From contig NZ_JABAEX010000005.1 of NCBI RefSeq assembly GCF_012843315.1, forward strand, positions 1-64,000: DNA of 64,000 nt, given 5' to 3'. Both the position numbers and the translations under genes were made by a program. The notes beneath the pieces are model-generated. The model saw only the letters and a program-made list of their open reading frames with translations. It had not been told where the DNA came from and made no database searches. Origin of the DNA: Streptococcus sp. WB01_FAA12. Lineage in GTDB: Bacteria > Bacillota > Bacilli > Lactobacillales > Streptococcaceae. Numbering within the stretch: the first letter of the stretch is position 1; every line of letters begins with the position of its first letter. This document shows positions 1 through 10,186 of this stretch, piece after piece.

Positions 1-50
1 CACTTGTTTACAATCCCTTTACTTTCTTCGTATAATTCTTTTAGATTCAT
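1..50 (-). CDS. comX: Competence sigma factor ComX (SigX), N-terminal fragment
   Basis: Only the first 16 codons are inside the window; the gene runs off the left edge. The reading is MNLKELYEESKGIVNK, close to the pneumococcal ComX start (MIKELYEE...). A GGAGAGG ribosome site lies just before the ATG. ComX is the alternative sigma factor that directs RNA polymerase to late competence genes; comFA and cbpD in this window carry its box. Its place directly after ftsH matches the pneumococcal comX1 locus. The identification rests on a short stretch plus position, so it is strong but not certain. Confidence 0.8.
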   Translation of the reverse strand, partial: MNLKELYEESKGIVNK

Positions 51-109
51 AGACCTCTCCTTTCTGCATTTAGTTTAGCAGAAAGAACCTAGTCTTTGAT
101 CTTCTTCTC

Positions 110-139
110 CTCTTCTGTATTTCTCGTTCCCTCAACGGC
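110..139 (-). promoter_or_regulatory. ComE-type direct repeat upstream of comX
   Basis: On the minus strand GCCGTTGAG (139-131) and ACAGAAGAG (118-110) are separated by exactly 12 bases, the spacing of the ComE binding site. The first half fits the consensus well; the second has two departures (AA where TT is usual). It lies 60 bases before the comX ATG, just past the ftsH terminator. Phosphorylated ComE turns on comX in pneumococcus, so this is the expected place for the site. Confidence 0.6.
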
Positions 140-142
140 ACA

Positions 143-166
143 CAAAAAGAGAGGCACGGCCTCTCT
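143..166 (-). terminator. Rho-independent terminator after ftsH
   Basis: An 8-bp inverted repeat (AGAGAGGC / GCCTCTCT) with a 3-base loop is followed on the minus strand by a T-run. It separates the long ftsH operon from comX. Confidence 0.8.
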
Positions 167-169
167 AGG

Positions 170-2128
170 TTATTTTTCTTCACTCATTTTTGATTTTACT
201 TCATCATAAGATAGGGCATGAGATTCCTCTTCTATAGTCTCAGGCATTTTTCCTGTTTCGTAAAGAGACTTAATCTGTGTACTATCCAATGTTTCGTATT
301 TCAACAATGCTTCTGCAATCAGTTTGTGGGTTTCACGATTTGATTGAATAATTTCAGCTGCTTTGTTTCGTGCTTCATTTAATAATGAACGTACTTCCTC
401 ATCAATCTCAAAGGCTGTTTGCTCTGAAATTGATTTTTGAGGACTTTGTGCACCAAACATAGCATGATTACCCTCGTATTGAACTGGACCTAGTTTTTCA
501 CTCATACCGTATTCAGTGACCATTGCACGCGCCATCTGTGTAGCTTGTTCAAAGTCATTTGAAGCTCCTGTCGTTTGGACATTAAAGATAATTTCCTCAG
601 CTACACGACCACCCATCAAACCTGCCAATTGCTCTTTCATGTCTTCTTTAGATAGAAGCATTTGATCCTCTTTAGGAAGTGCAATCATGTAACCACCTGC
701 ACGTCCACGTGGTACAATGGTAACTTTATGAACAACACGGGCATTTGACAAGACTAAACCAACAATGGTATGTCCAGCCTCATGATAAGCAACCAATTCG
801 CGTTCTCTTTGTGATACTGTTTTATCTTTTTTAGATGGTCCAGCAATCACTCTGTCCTCTGCCTCATCAATATCTGAAGCATCAATGACTGACTTGTTGC
901 GACGAGCTGCAACCAAGGCTGCCTCGTTTAGAACATTTTCTAAGTCAGCTCCCACAAAGCCTGGGGTTTGTTGGGCAACTAATTTCAAATCAACATCGTC
1001 TGCTAAAGGTTTGTTTTTAGCGTGAACTTTCAAGATTGCTTCACGACCTTTAACATCAGGACGACCAACCAAGACTTTTCTATCAAAACGTCCCGGGCGT
1101 AGTAGAGCAGGGTCAAGGACATCTGAACGGTTTGTCGCAGCGATAACAATAATTCCTTCATTTCCCTCAAAACCATCCATCTCAATCAAAAGTTGGTTCA
1201 AGGTTTGTTCACGTTCATCATTTCCTCCACCGAGACCGACACCACGTTGGCGACCAACAGCATCAATTTCATCGATAAAGATAATGGCTGGTGCTGCTTT
1301 TTTTGCATCCTCAAAAAGAGAACGAACTCGACTTGCACCTACTCCGACAAACATTTCTACAAAGTCCGATCCTGAGATGCTAAAGAATGGAACGCCTGCT
1401 TCTCCGGCAACCGCCTTAGCAAGCAAAGTCTTACCTGTTCCCGGAGGTCCCTCTAAAAGAACACCTGCAGGAATACGCGCGCCAAGTTTGGTAAATCTTT
1501 TTGGATCTTTTAGGAATTCAACAACTTCGACTAATTCTTGTTTTTCTTCCTCGGCACCTGCAACATCTGAGAAACGTACCTTGATATCTTCTTTGTTAGC
1601 AGCTTTGGCCTTGCTACGTCCAAAACTCATTGGATTTCTACTATTATTTCCTCCCATATTTCCCATCATAGAGAATAGGAAGAAGAAGAGAATAGCAAAT
1701 GGCACAACAGAGACAAGGATATTGATCCACATACCGCTTGAACTCTCATGTTTAACTGTTACCTCAGCCTGATGTTCAGAAGCAAGTTTTTGCAATTCTG
1801 AAACTGTTGAATCCGACGGAAGAATGGTACTTGAGAATCTTTCTACTTTTGTGGCAGTAGGAGTGAAAAATTGAATCCCTGTTTCTTCTTTACTAGTCTT
1901 AGGATTTTTATAAACACCAGACACTTCAATGATGCTACCATTTGGCTGATAGGTTAATTCTTTTACATTGTCTGCTGTAATTTCTTTTACCAATTCTGTA
2001 TAGTTAATTTTTTCGCTTCGTCCAGCAGTATTTCCAGAGTAAAAATACTGGAATCCTGTCACTAGGAAGAAGATAATTAACAAGTATAGAAATGGGTTTC
2101 TAACTAAACCATTATTTTGTTTTTTCAT
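170..2128 (-). CDS. ftsH: ATP-dependent zinc metalloprotease FtsH
   Basis: FtsH is a membrane-anchored AAA+ protease that degrades misfolded membrane proteins and short-lived regulators. The 652-residue length is typical. Two membrane segments (about residues 11-30 and 133-155) flank an extracellular region. The AAA+ module shows Walker A GPPGTGKT (227-234) and Walker B IIFIDEID (282-289); the zinc site HEAGH is at 449-453. It starts 15 bases after hpt ends and closes the run of minus-strand genes that begins upstream of divIC, with a terminator behind it. Confidence 0.97.
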   Translation of the reverse strand: MKKQNNGLVRNPFLYLLIIFFLVTGFQYFYSGNTAGRSEKINYTELVKEITADNVKELTYQPNGSIIEVSGVYKNPKTSKEETGIQFFTPTATKVERFSSTILPSDSTVSELQKLASEHQAEVTVKHESSSGMWINILVSVVPFAILFFFLFSMMGNMGGNNSRNPMSFGRSKAKAANKEDIKVRFSDVAGAEEEKQELVEVVEFLKDPKRFTKLGARIPAGVLLEGPPGTGKTLLAKAVAGEAGVPFFSISGSDFVEMFVGVGASRVRSLFEDAKKAAPAIIFIDEIDAVGRQRGVGLGGGNDEREQTLNQLLIEMDGFEGNEGIIVIAATNRSDVLDPALLRPGRFDRKVLVGRPDVKGREAILKVHAKNKPLADDVDLKLVAQQTPGFVGADLENVLNEAALVAARRNKSVIDASDIDEAEDRVIAGPSKKDKTVSQRERELVAYHEAGHTIVGLVLSNARVVHKVTIVPRGRAGGYMIALPKEDQMLLSKEDMKEQLAGLMGGRVAEEIIFNVQTTGASNDFEQATQMARAMVTEYGMSEKLGPVQYEGNHAMFGAQSPQKSISEQTAFEIDEEVRSLLNEARNKAAEIIQSNRETHKLIAEALLKYETLDSTQIKSLYETGKMPETIEEESHALSYDEVKSKMSEEK

Positions 2129-2143
2129 TAAAGATAGATCTTT

Positions 2144-2686
2144 CTAATTTGAATAAACTTCTTCTTTCAATACTCCGACATAAGGAAGGTTACGATAATT
2201 TTCTTTATAATCTAGACCATAACCTACTACAAACTCATTTGGAATAGTAAAGCAAGTATAATCCGCTTCAATTTCAACAACACGTCCCTCTGGTTTGTCC
2301 AACAAAGTCGCGATTTTAACAGAAGCCACTTCTCTTGCAATAAACATATCTTTCAAATTCTTCAAAGTTTGACCTGTATCGATGATATCTTCTACAAATA
2401 GAATATGTCTTCCCTTGATATCCTGAGTTACGTCTTGCTTGATATTGATCACGCCACTACTTGCAGTTCCACCATGGTAGCTAGATACCATCATGAAGTC
2501 CATCTCAATATGCGTATCAATATGTTTGATCAATTCAGCCATAAAAGGAATTGATCCTTTCAAAATTCCAACAAGAATTGGATTTTTCCCCTCATATTCT
2601 TTTGTTAGTTGCGCACCTAGCTTTTTAGCTGCTTCTGTAATTTCATCATGTGAAACGAGGATTTTTTCAATATCGTGTTCTAACAT
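2144..2686 (-). CDS. hpt: Hypoxanthine-guanine phosphoribosyltransferase
   Basis: This enzyme salvages hypoxanthine and guanine into IMP and GMP using PRPP. The 180-residue protein has the type I PRTase fold, with the PRPP-binding loop [11 protein letters not shown] near residues 97-107. It begins four bases after the tilS stop, and tilS-hpt-ftsH is a conserved order in Firmicutes, so translation is probably coupled. The ATG agrees with the length of the family. Confidence 0.96.
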   Translation of the reverse strand: MLEHDIEKILVSHDEITEAAKKLGAQLTKEYEGKNPILVGILKGSIPFMAELIKHIDTHIEMDFMMVSSYHGGTASSGVINIKQDVTQDIKGRHILFVEDIIDTGQTLKNLKDMFIAREVASVKIATLLDKPEGRVVEIEADYTCFTIPNEFVVGYGLDYKENYRNLPYVGVLKEEVYSN

Positions 2687-2690
2687 CTTT

Positions 2691-3968
2691 TTACCTATCT
2701 ATTTTTTCTATATAAAGTACAGTGTTCATTATATCATTTTTCGTGTTTTTACTCAAATCACTGGTCGCAATTCCTAAAATTGAGACAATTTCTCCAAATT
2801 GCTCAATAATAGGGGTCGTTTTTCGTTTTTCAATAGGGATTTTCAAATCTATAAATAAACGTCTCAGTTTCTTTCGGTGACCATTCAGGATAAGAACATC
2901 GCCAGGTTTTCGACATCTAATATATACAGGTGTTTCCCGTGAAACCATTATTTTTTGAACAGCGTCCCCTTCAATAGGGATGCCAAAGGAAAATAAATAA
3001 CCCTTATATCGAACTTGATTTTGATAGTGTAACACAAGTTCATCTTTCTTTTCATCAGACTGTGGACTGATTTTGCAAACTCGAAAATTCTGATACTCTT
3101 TTATTAGTTCATAACCATTTTTCAGTGGGTGACGATACTGACTTTTAGTTGCTAAAATCTGTTGAACTTCTGCAAACTGAGCTTTCGTAAGATTTAAGTC
3201 AGGGAATTGATTGAGATAGTTCTGCAGTAAAACCCCTTGAGTTTGTTGTGAGAATGAAAAAAACTCATTCAAATCTTCCACATCAATCTGTTCAGAGAGC
3301 TCTGTTATGGCTACTTGGTAATCTGAAATTTCCTTTCCTAAATCTAAAAGAGCGGATTTAAGACGAGGATTTTCTTTTTCAAGCTCTGGTAAATACCTAT
3401 TTCGAATACGATTTCGAAAATAGGCATTCTCACGATTTGATTGATCTTCAAAATGAACAATTGGTGGAAAATACTTTTTATGAAAATGCAACAAGGGGCG
3501 GATGATTTCGATATCATCAACTACTTGGCTTTCTTTTATTCCTGTTAAATGACGTAGCCGACTTCCTCGAATTAAGCGCATCAAAATCGTTTCAACCTGA
3601 TCATCTGCATGGTGGGCAGTGACCAAGGCTGTCGCTCCAACCTCTTTCATGATTTTCCTAAAAAAATCATAACGAAACTCCCGAGCACGCGCTTCTGAAA
3701 AGTCTCCTGAAAAACTTGTGACATAAATAGGAAGTCCAGCTACATCAGCTAACTTCCTTAGTTCATTTTCCTCCCAATCTGACTCCCTTCTCTGCTTGTG
3801 ATTGACATGTGCTACAATCAGCTCAATTTCTAACTCTTTTTGATAGGTGGACAGTAGATGGAATAAAAACATCGAATCCAGTCCGCCAGACAGAGCTAAT
3901 ACGATTTTAGAATGTTTTTTGAAATACTCTTTTCTGAGAAAATGATTTAAAAAATCCTGCTCCCTCAT
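2691..3968 (-). CDS. tilS: tRNA(Ile)-lysidine synthase TilS
   Basis: TilS attaches lysine to C34 of the CAU-anticodon tRNA-Ile, changing both decoding and charging; it is normally essential. The N-terminal PP-loop ATP pyrophosphatase motif [12 protein letters not shown] is clear (about residues 24-35), followed by the [12 protein letters not shown] stretch. The 425-residue length includes the C-terminal tRNA-binding domain. Its first four bases overlap the preceding gene (ATGA). An imperfect parS-like sequence lies within it at 2932-2945. Confidence 0.95.
   Translation of the reverse strand: MREQDFLNHFLRKEYFKKHSKIVLALSGGLDSMFLFHLLSTYQKELEIELIVAHVNHKQRRESDWEENELRKLADVAGLPIYVTSFSGDFSEARAREFRYDFFRKIMKEVGATALVTAHHADDQVETILMRLIRGSRLRHLTGIKESQVVDDIEIIRPLLHFHKKYFPPIVHFEDQSNRENAYFRNRIRNRYLPELEKENPRLKSALLDLGKEISDYQVAITELSEQIDVEDLNEFFSFSQQTQGVLLQNYLNQFPDLNLTKAQFAEVQQILATKSQYRHPLKNGYELIKEYQNFRVCKISPQSDEKKDELVLHYQNQVRYKGYLFSFGIPIEGDAVQKIMVSRETPVYIRCRKPGDVLILNGHRKKLRRLFIDLKIPIEKRKTTPIIEQFGEIVSILGIATSDLSKNTKNDIMNTVLYIEKIDR
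2932..2945. other. Degenerate parS-like site inside tilS
   Basis: GTTTCCCGTGAAAC differs at one base from the perfect palindrome GTTTCACGTGAAAC found twice elsewhere in the window. It is about 11.5 kb from the dnaA-proximal oriC. One central mismatch may weaken or abolish ParB binding. Confidence 0.4.
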
Positions 3969-5236
3969 TTTAGAACCTCATAGACATCCTTAGCTATCTT
4001 AGCAATGGTGTCATAATCAGAATTTTTAGTGAAAATAGAGAGAACGAAAGGTGAGTCTGTAAATACAATGGCAGTATCGTGTTTAAACTCGTCAGCATCT
4101 CCGATTTTGTGAGCTACCTTAACCGAAACACCTTTCGCAATTCGTTGGTTATCAAAATTCGTTTTGCCTAGAGACTCTAAAACAAAACCATTCTGATTAT
4201 AAATAGCCTCCATGACTTTTCCAGCCATTTTTGAAGAAGTTAATTTATCATTCACATCCCAATCTTCACCCATAATGGTGGACATTTTTTCTTTAAAAGC
4301 CCCGTCAGATTGATTGGTCACATAATAACCTAAAATATTATGAGCAACATTGTCAGACTCCTTTGTTACCTTGGTAATTAATTGTTGGAGACTGTAGTCT
4401 TTGTTGTCTCCTGTTTTAGGTAAACTACCACTACCTTCTGGTTTATAGGATCCAGGGAAATTATTCACTTCTGGGACATACTTGAAACTACTGTCCAGCG
4501 TATAGTCACCTTGATTTATCTTATCTTGAGCATAATAAAGGTAGGCTAGTTTCAAGATGCTAGCTGCATAGAGTTTGCTGTCTTCATTCACCCCAGCCTC
4601 TTTGCCTGTACTCAGCTGTTTAACATAAATAGAATAATTTTCATTCTGATAGTTGTTTGATAAAACTTCTTGAACCCTCTGGATGCGATTGTCCTCTTCT
4701 GAGATGAACTCTTTTGATACCCACCCAACTTGATCAATATGAAGAAATTCTTGTCCCTCAGCAAAGAGAGCTCTATCCACCGTTACAAGTTGATAGGGAG
4801 AGAGGGAGGAAGAAATTTCTTTCGCATCATAAGGGCTGTTATAGATAACAAACCCCGGTTCCAACCATACTTGTCTACTTTGAGTTTGAACATGACTTCG
4901 ATCATAGACCAAACGCTTATCTGCAAGGATAAACTGATGATTGTCTAATTTAAAAACAGGAACACCTTGTCTATTCAAACGCCACTCTACGATTTTAAAG
5001 GCGGTTTCAGGAGTTAATTTACCAGACTCCTTGACAAGGTCCTCATTAGCATAGACAGCTGTTTCTCCATATACCATTGGGGATTTCAGAGTTTCTTTAT
5101 AGTAGAATCCATAGTCAGACTCAGTTAGATAATAAATTTCTTGTGAAGAGTAAGGAAGCTGTTTTTCTGTGCTAACTACTCTTGAAGTTATGATAAAAAC
5201 AGATAGTAGTGATAACACTACTAAGAACTTACGCAT
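3965..5236 (-). CDS. Secreted class A beta-lactamase-fold serine hydrolase
   Basis: The function is not established. The 423-residue protein has an N-terminal hydrophobic signal or anchor (about residues 4-18), a region of about 180 residues of unclear fold, then a class A beta-lactamase / penicillin-binding domain. Its motifs are SILK (226-229, the SxxK nucleophile and base), SDN (294-296) and HKIG (376-379) in place of KTG. All three positions are present, so it may bind or cut peptidoglycan peptides or beta-lactams, but family members in this locus are not known as resistance enzymes. It overlaps tilS by four bases and the small upstream gene by eight, so it sits inside the divIC-tilS operon. 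Confidence 0.8.
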   Translation of the reverse strand: MRKFLVVLSLLSVFIITSRVVSTEKQLPYSSQEIYYLTESDYGFYYKETLKSPMVYGETAVYANEDLVKESGKLTPETAFKIVEWRLNRQGVPVFKLDNHQFILADKRLVYDRSHVQTQSRQVWLEPGFVIYNSPYDAKEISSSLSPYQLVTVDRALFAEGQEFLHIDQVGWVSKEFISEEDNRIQRVQEVLSNNYQNENYSIYVKQLSTGKEAGVNEDSKLYAASILKLAYLYYAQDKINQGDYTLDSSFKYVPEVNNFPGSYKPEGSGSLPKTGDNKDYSLQQLITKVTKESDNVAHNILGYYVTNQSDGAFKEKMSTIMGEDWDVNDKLTSSKMAGKVMEAIYNQNGFVLESLGKTNFDNQRIAKGVSVKVAHKIGDADEFKHDTAIVFTDSPFVLSIFTKNSDYDTIAKIAKDVYEVLK

Positions 5237-5351
5237 TCTTCCCTTCCCTTTCTTCTTGTAATCGTAATAAATGATTTTTAGTTGCTAGTTCCTCTAGTTT
5301 TTCATCTGATAAACTTAAAAACTGCTCAACAACTTCTAATAAATTTTCCAT
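5229..5351 (-). CDS. Small conserved protein of 40 residues
   Basis: The product starts MENLLEVVEQ and is a charged, probably helical peptide without membrane segment or known domain. The ATG at 5349-5351 is chosen because GAGGT stands seven bases before it and the start falls five bases after the divIC stop. Longer upstream frames would overlap divIC. It ends eight bases inside the next gene. A similar tiny gene occupies this spot in pneumococcus. The tight packing suggests a real translated gene; its function is unknown. Confidence 0.7.
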   Translation of the reverse strand: MENLLEVVEQFLSLSDEKLEELATKNHLLRLQEEREGKNA

Positions 5352-5355
5352 GATA

Positions 5356-5724
5356 TTACCTCGGAAGCAAATCAGGAATTGTGTAAATCGCTTCTCGTTT
5401 CTTTGAGTAATAGTACTTGGCGCGTGCATATTTTGCCACATAGTCTTCGTCTTTCAACTTTGTAGCAAAAGCGGATTCCTTATCCTTTTCATCACTGAGA
5501 GTTTGGTATTGCTCTTTCAACTCTGTCAATTGCTGACGACGTTGCAGTAACTGATTATAGCTTTGGGCCAGATTATAGGTTGGTAAAATAAACAATAAAA
5601 TCATCAAAATCAGAACCCAACCCATAAAGCGATTCCTCTTTTGTCTTTCCTTCATCAGGTAACGACGACGTTGGTGTTCATTTTGAATAAAAGGATTGTT
5701 CATCTGTACAATATTTTTAGACAT
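5356..5724 (-). CDS. divIC: Cell-division protein DivIC (FtsB family)
   Basis: DivIC is a bitopic septum protein that forms a complex with DivIB/FtsQ and FtsL and helps trigger septal wall synthesis. The 122-residue protein has a basic cytoplasmic N-terminus (residues 1-33), one membrane span (about 34-52), then a coiled-coil-like region rich in L, E, Q and K, the FtsB/DivIC layout. Its start overlaps the S4-domain gene by eight bases. The position between an RqcP-like gene and tilS is the usual one in streptococci. Confidence 0.9.
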   Translation of the reverse strand: MSKNIVQMNNPFIQNEHQRRRYLMKERQKRNRFMGWVLILMILLFILPTYNLAQSYNQLLQRRQQLTELKEQYQTLSDEKDKESAFATKLKDEDYVAKYARAKYYYSKKREAIYTIPDLLPR

Positions 5725-5983
5725 TTTCTTCTACCCGTGTTTCACTGATAATTTCATACATGCCTGCTGCATCTTCTTTTTTTGTACTATCTTTCATCTC
5801 CAGTACTTTTACAAGCAACAACTTATTTCCAAAGCGAATTTCAACTTGGTCATCAACTTTCAAATCCGTTGAACTTTTGGCCAAGATTCCATTTACCTTG
5901 ATTCTACCTTTATCTGCTACTTCTTTTGCGACTGTACGACGCTTGATAATTCTTGATACTTTTAAATACTTGTCTAATCTCAT
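5717..5983 (-). CDS. rqcP: S4-domain RNA-binding protein, RqcP/YabO-like
   Basis: The 88-residue protein starts with an S4 fold ([22 protein letters not shown]...GRIKVNG, split here), typical of the Hsp15/YabO family. In Bacillus the homologue RqcP works with RqcH on stalled 50S subunits to add alanine tails to incomplete chains. It appears to be the first gene of the run that ends with ftsH. Upstream, the 57-base gap to mfd holds a minus-strand TACAAT -10-like element, so the run may have its own promoter. The family assignment is firm; the exact role is inferred. Confidence 0.85.
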   Translation of the reverse strand: MRLDKYLKVSRIIKRRTVAKEVADKGRIKVNGILAKSSTDLKVDDQVEIRFGNKLLLVKVLEMKDSTKKEDAAGMYEIISETRVEENV

Positions 5984-6040
5984 TTTTATTACCTCAAATT
6001 ATTATTGTACCATTTTTATCCCTTTTATAGAAGAAAAACG

Positions 6041-9000
6041 TCAAATAGAATTAGCTTCCTTTGATTCTTTTATCTCTAGCAAACTTTCTCCAAAAATAAG
6101 CAGACCTTCTAAAATTTCATAATCCTTCTTGTTTCGGACATCAAATACGACTTCCATCAATCCTCTATTCTCCGCTATAGCTGCTTTTAAGTTCGTTGCA
6201 GATAGGGCTTTAAAGTAATCTTGAGCCAAAAACAATCGTTGAGTGATTTTTTCAAATTGAACTGTAATCCTATTCTCTTTTCTTTCCACACGTTCAACAA
6301 AAACCTTATCCAAGTATGATTTTACCAAACCAATCTCTAAAAGATAGGCCACCACATCTGGATACTCCCCAAAACGGTCCATCAACTCTTCCTGTAATTC
6401 TTCATAGTTGACACGACTGTCAATCTGACGAATTTTCTTGTAAATTTCAATCTTATGTCGTTGGTCAGAAATATAAGTATCAGGAAGATAGGCATCGATT
6501 TGCAAAATTAACTCGGCATTTCCTTTAGTTCTTGTGTTCTCATTGCCATTGCGTTTAGCAATAGCTTCTTCTAGTAACTGAGAATACAATTCAAAACCAA
6601 CAGAATCAATGAAGCCTGATTGAGATTTTCCTAAGAGGTTTCCTGCTCCACGAATTGAAAGATCTCGCATAGCAATCTTAAATCCAGATCCCAATTCTGT
6701 AAATCCTTTAATAGCTTCTAATCTCTTTTCAGAGACTTCACTGATTGATTTTTCTGGACGATACATAAGATAGGCATAGGCAATGCGATTGCTCCGACCA
6801 ACTCTCCCTCTTAACTGATACAAGGTTGACAATCCCATATGGTCTGCATTTTCAATAAACAGGGTGTTAGCGTTTGGAATGTCAACGCCTGTTTCAATTA
6901 TGGTAGTTGTCACCAAAATATCATACTGACCTTCAATAAAGTCCAATAAAGTATTTTCTAACTGAATTTCACTCATTTGTCCGTGAACATATCCAATCGA
7001 AGCTTCTGGAATCAACTCTTGTAATTCTGAAACCTTCCGATCAATAGTGTCAACTTTATTGTAAAGATAGTAAACTTGACCACCACGCTCCATTTCACGC
7101 AAGACAGCATCACGAATCACACTATCATTCTTTTCCAAAACATAGGTTTGCACTGGATAACGATTGGTCGGAGGGGTTTCAATAACAGACAAATCTCGGA
7201 TTCCCAACATAGACATATGGAGAGTACGAGGTATTGGAGTAGCTGTCAAGGTTAGGACATCCACTTGTTTCTTCATTTCTTTCAATGTTTCCTTATGCTT
7301 GACACCAAATCGTTGCTCTTCATCAATAATCATCAAGCCTAAGTCTGAAAACACAACATCTTTAGACAAAACACGATGTGTTCCAATCAAAATATCGACT
7401 TGACCATTCTTTAATTTTTCAAGTGTCTCCGCCTGCTCTTTTTTACTTCTAAAGCGACTCAACACATCAATATTAACAGCAAAATTTTGGAATCTTTCCT
7501 TAAAATTGGTATAGTGTTGTTGAGCTAAAACCGTCGTCGGAACTAGAACGACAACTTGTTTATGATCATTGACCGCCTTAAAGGCTGCACGCATTGCAAC
7601 TTCAGTCTTCCCAAAACCAACATCTCCAACCAGAAGTCGATCCATGGGATGGGAATCCTGCATATCTCTCTTGATTTCCTCAATACTGCGAAGTTGATCA
7701 TCCGTTTCAACATAAGGAAAAGCATCATCAAAAGCATGTTGCTCATCATCATCAGCTGAGAAAGCAAATCCCTTTAACTGACTACGCTCAGAATAAAGTT
7801 TGATTAAATCGTCAGCTATATCCTCTACCTGGTTCTTAACTTTTTGCTTGGCCTTTTTGAAATGACCATCATTTAATTTATTAAGTTTTGGCGCTTTACC
7901 ATCACTTGAAACATATTTGGACAGTAACTGAATCTGCTCAACTGGGATGGAGATTTGATCCCCATTTTGATATTGAACACTGACATAATCACGGTGAATC
8001 CCTTTGATTTCAATTGTTTCAATGCCTAGATATTGACCAATTCCATGAATGTGGTGAACAACATAGTCCCCTTTTTCAAGTTCATTATAATCTTTTAATC
8101 GCTCTGCATTTGACGCATGTTGTCTTCTAAAACGACGTTTTAATTTTTTTTGAAAAATCTCATGTTCAGTAATCAAGAGAATTTTTTCATCTACAAAATG
8201 AAAACCATGTCTTAGATTACCCTCAATCAAGTTTACAGATTCTTTACAGATACTTAACTTATCTCTGGAATCCAGTTTAATCTGATATTCCTCTAAAACA
8301 TCCTCCAATGTTTTACTTCCCATTGAATTGCTAGACTGCAGAACAATAGTGTAGTCCATTTTTTTATATCGCTCAATTTCTTCTTTAAGAAAAGAAAATT
8401 GATTGAAAAACTCCTGCATAGGATATTGATTAAATTGATAAATGTGATCAAACTTGAGATTTCCTAATCCTTTTTGGAGATTGGAGAAAAAGGTAACTGG
8501 ACTTTGTTTTTTATAGGTTTGCTCTGTATCTGCAAAATACTGCATATCAGAAAATGCTTTACCACTCTGTAAATCTTCTGTAAAGTATTGCGCTAATTCT
8601 CTTTCAAAGACTTCATACTGATTCATCAATTTTTGGTAATCATCAAAGAATACTGGTGTATCTTTTTCAACATAATCAAATATAGTCCATGTTTTATCGT
8701 AACATAAAGATAAAAACTTTCGACTATCTGAATGTACCTGTCTTTGATGAAAACTTGACAAAATCTCTTCCAAGTATGATTTTAAAATTGGTGATATGGT
8801 CTTTGAAATTTGCTTTTCTAAAGCTGACTGACCTCGTATATAGTCCCTTTCTCTTAAAAGTATATCACTAGCTGGAAAGATAGTGAGTTCTGTTTGATTT
8901 TCTTTTGATAATTGTGTCTCTACTTCAAAAGTCCGAATTCCATCTACTTCATCACCAAAAAACTCGATTCGGAAAGGTTCTAACTGAGACATCTCAAAAA

Positions 9001-9544
9001 TATCTAAAATATCCCCTCGAATACTAAACTCACCTTGAGTTTGTACTTGCGTAACTTTGCAATAGCCTATTTCCTTTAATTTGTGAAGAAGGCCATGTTG
9101 GTCATATTCTTCACCAACTGAGATTTTTACAATACTATCTTTGAATATATTGGGAGAAGGTAGAATCAATCGACTTGCTGCGATATTACAAACTAAAATC
9201 CCTTTCTTAGATGAATCAGTTAAAAAACGCAAGGCTTCAACCCGCGAAATGATTTTTTCTTGTGAAGACACCAAAAACTCTACCATAGGAGAGTCATCCA
9301 CCAAAAATGGATAGACAAATTCCTCTCCTAAGATAGAAAGAAGATCACTGATAATTCGTTCTGCTTCTCCATAAGTAGATGTCAATAACACAATCTTTTT
9401 TTCTTTTTTTAGACTACTTGCAATTGCAAGAGCTTTGGTAGAAGTTGACAGACCTAGCATTAGTTGCCTTTTCTTATCTGTCAGATTTTGATGCCATTTT
9501 TTTATCTGATCATTTTCTGAGAATAAATCTAATAAAGTCACCAT
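6041..9544 (-). CDS. mfd: Transcription-repair coupling factor Mfd
   Basis: Mfd removes RNA polymerase stalled at DNA lesions and recruits UvrA. The 1167-residue protein has an N-terminal UvrB-like module, the RNA-polymerase-interaction domain (begins near GDYVVHHIHGIGQYLG), a RecG-like SF2 translocase with GDVGFGKT (Walker A) and DEEQRFG (DEEQ box), and the C-terminal TRCF domain. The ATG directly abuts the pth stop (TAAATG), so translation is probably coupled. pth-mfd is a conserved Firmicute pair. Confidence 0.97.
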   Translation of the reverse strand: MVTLLDLFSENDQIKKWHQNLTDKKRQLMLGLSTSTKALAIASSLKKEKKIVLLTSTYGEAERIISDLLSILGEEFVYPFLVDDSPMVEFLVSSQEKIISRVEALRFLTDSSKKGILVCNIAASRLILPSPNIFKDSIVKISVGEEYDQHGLLHKLKEIGYCKVTQVQTQGEFSIRGDILDIFEMSQLEPFRIEFFGDEVDGIRTFEVETQLSKENQTELTIFPASDILLRERDYIRGQSALEKQISKTISPILKSYLEEILSSFHQRQVHSDSRKFLSLCYDKTWTIFDYVEKDTPVFFDDYQKLMNQYEVFERELAQYFTEDLQSGKAFSDMQYFADTEQTYKKQSPVTFFSNLQKGLGNLKFDHIYQFNQYPMQEFFNQFSFLKEEIERYKKMDYTIVLQSSNSMGSKTLEDVLEEYQIKLDSRDKLSICKESVNLIEGNLRHGFHFVDEKILLITEHEIFQKKLKRRFRRQHASNAERLKDYNELEKGDYVVHHIHGIGQYLGIETIEIKGIHRDYVSVQYQNGDQISIPVEQIQLLSKYVSSDGKAPKLNKLNDGHFKKAKQKVKNQVEDIADDLIKLYSERSQLKGFAFSADDDEQHAFDDAFPYVETDDQLRSIEEIKRDMQDSHPMDRLLVGDVGFGKTEVAMRAAFKAVNDHKQVVVLVPTTVLAQQHYTNFKERFQNFAVNIDVLSRFRSKKEQAETLEKLKNGQVDILIGTHRVLSKDVVFSDLGLMIIDEEQRFGVKHKETLKEMKKQVDVLTLTATPIPRTLHMSMLGIRDLSVIETPPTNRYPVQTYVLEKNDSVIRDAVLREMERGGQVYYLYNKVDTIDRKVSELQELIPEASIGYVHGQMSEIQLENTLLDFIEGQYDILVTTTIIETGVDIPNANTLFIENADHMGLSTLYQLRGRVGRSNRIAYAYLMYRPEKSISEVSEKRLEAIKGFTELGSGFKIAMRDLSIRGAGNLLGKSQSGFIDSVGFELYSQLLEEAIAKRNGNENTRTKGNAELILQIDAYLPDTYISDQRHKIEIYKKIRQIDSRVNYEELQEELMDRFGEYPDVVAYLLEIGLVKSYLDKVFVERVERKENRITVQFEKITQRLFLAQDYFKALSATNLKAAIAENRGLMEVVFDVRNKKDYEILEGLLIFGESLLEIKESKEANSI

Positions 9545-10114
9545 TTAGCCGTTATACCTCTGCATTGTTTTCTCAAAGTTTTTCTCTTGTAAATAGTAGT
9601 TTACAGCATCGTCAACCTTGTCAATAGACTGTAAAATACCTACATAGTCATCCTGATCAAACTTACTTAAAACATGGTGAACCACTGACATACCTTTTTT
9701 AGGTCTGCCAATACCTATTTTAACACGGTTAAAGACCTGAGTACCTATATGTTGAATAATTGACTTGATCCCATTATGACCACCTGCTGATCCCTTTGCT
9801 CTTAAACGAATTTTCCCAACTTCCATGTCAAGGTCGTCGTAAATAACGAGTAAATCTTCAATATCCAAACCATAGTAAGTCAATAAAGCATGAACTGCTT
9901 TTCCACTTTCATTCATAAAAGTCGTTGGTTTGACAAGATAAATTTTTTCGCCATTAAGAAAAAAAGATGCTAGGTCAGCTTGAAATATCTTATCGTGTGT
10001 AAAAGTGACATTTTGTTTTTTAGCTAATTGGTCAATCAACATAAAACCAACATTGTGCTTGGTTTCAAAATATTTATCCCCTGGATTTCCTAATCCAACA
10101 AGTAATTTAGTCAT
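9545..10114 (-). CDS. pth: Peptidyl-tRNA hydrolase
   Basis: Pth frees tRNA from peptidyl-tRNAs that drop off the ribosome and is essential. The 189-residue length is typical. The start [12 protein letters not shown] and the catalytic-histidine context TKHNVGF are classic; the [26 protein letters not shown] region (split motifs DDLD and GGHNG) follows. It has a good AAGGAAA ribosome site. It sits after the ychF terminator and immediately before mfd. Confidence 0.97.
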   Translation of the reverse strand: MTKLLVGLGNPGDKYFETKHNVGFMLIDQLAKKQNVTFTHDKIFQADLASFFLNGEKIYLVKPTTFMNESGKAVHALLTYYGLDIEDLLVIYDDLDMEVGKIRLRAKGSAGGHNGIKSIIQHIGTQVFNRVKIGIGRPKKGMSVVHHVLSKFDQDDYVGILQSIDKVDDAVNYYLQEKNFEKTMQRYNG

Positions 10115-10139
10115 TTATTTTCCTTTCAAAAGCCAAAAG

Positions 10140-10160
10140 GGTTGGAATTTTTTTCCAACC
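10140..10160 (-). terminator. Terminator after ychF
   Basis: GGTTGGAA and TTCCAACC form an 8-bp stem with a 5-base loop, followed on the minus strand by CTTTTGGCTTTT. The broken T-run suggests partial termination, allowing some read-through into pth. Confidence 0.65.
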
Positions 10161-10186
10161 TAATTGACACTATTTGTTAAATGTTA

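Noticed and set aside
5229..5441. 70-residue reading of the small gene upstream of the beta-lactamase-fold gene
   Set aside because: It would overlap divIC by 86 bases and lacks a ribosome site; the 40-residue form has one.
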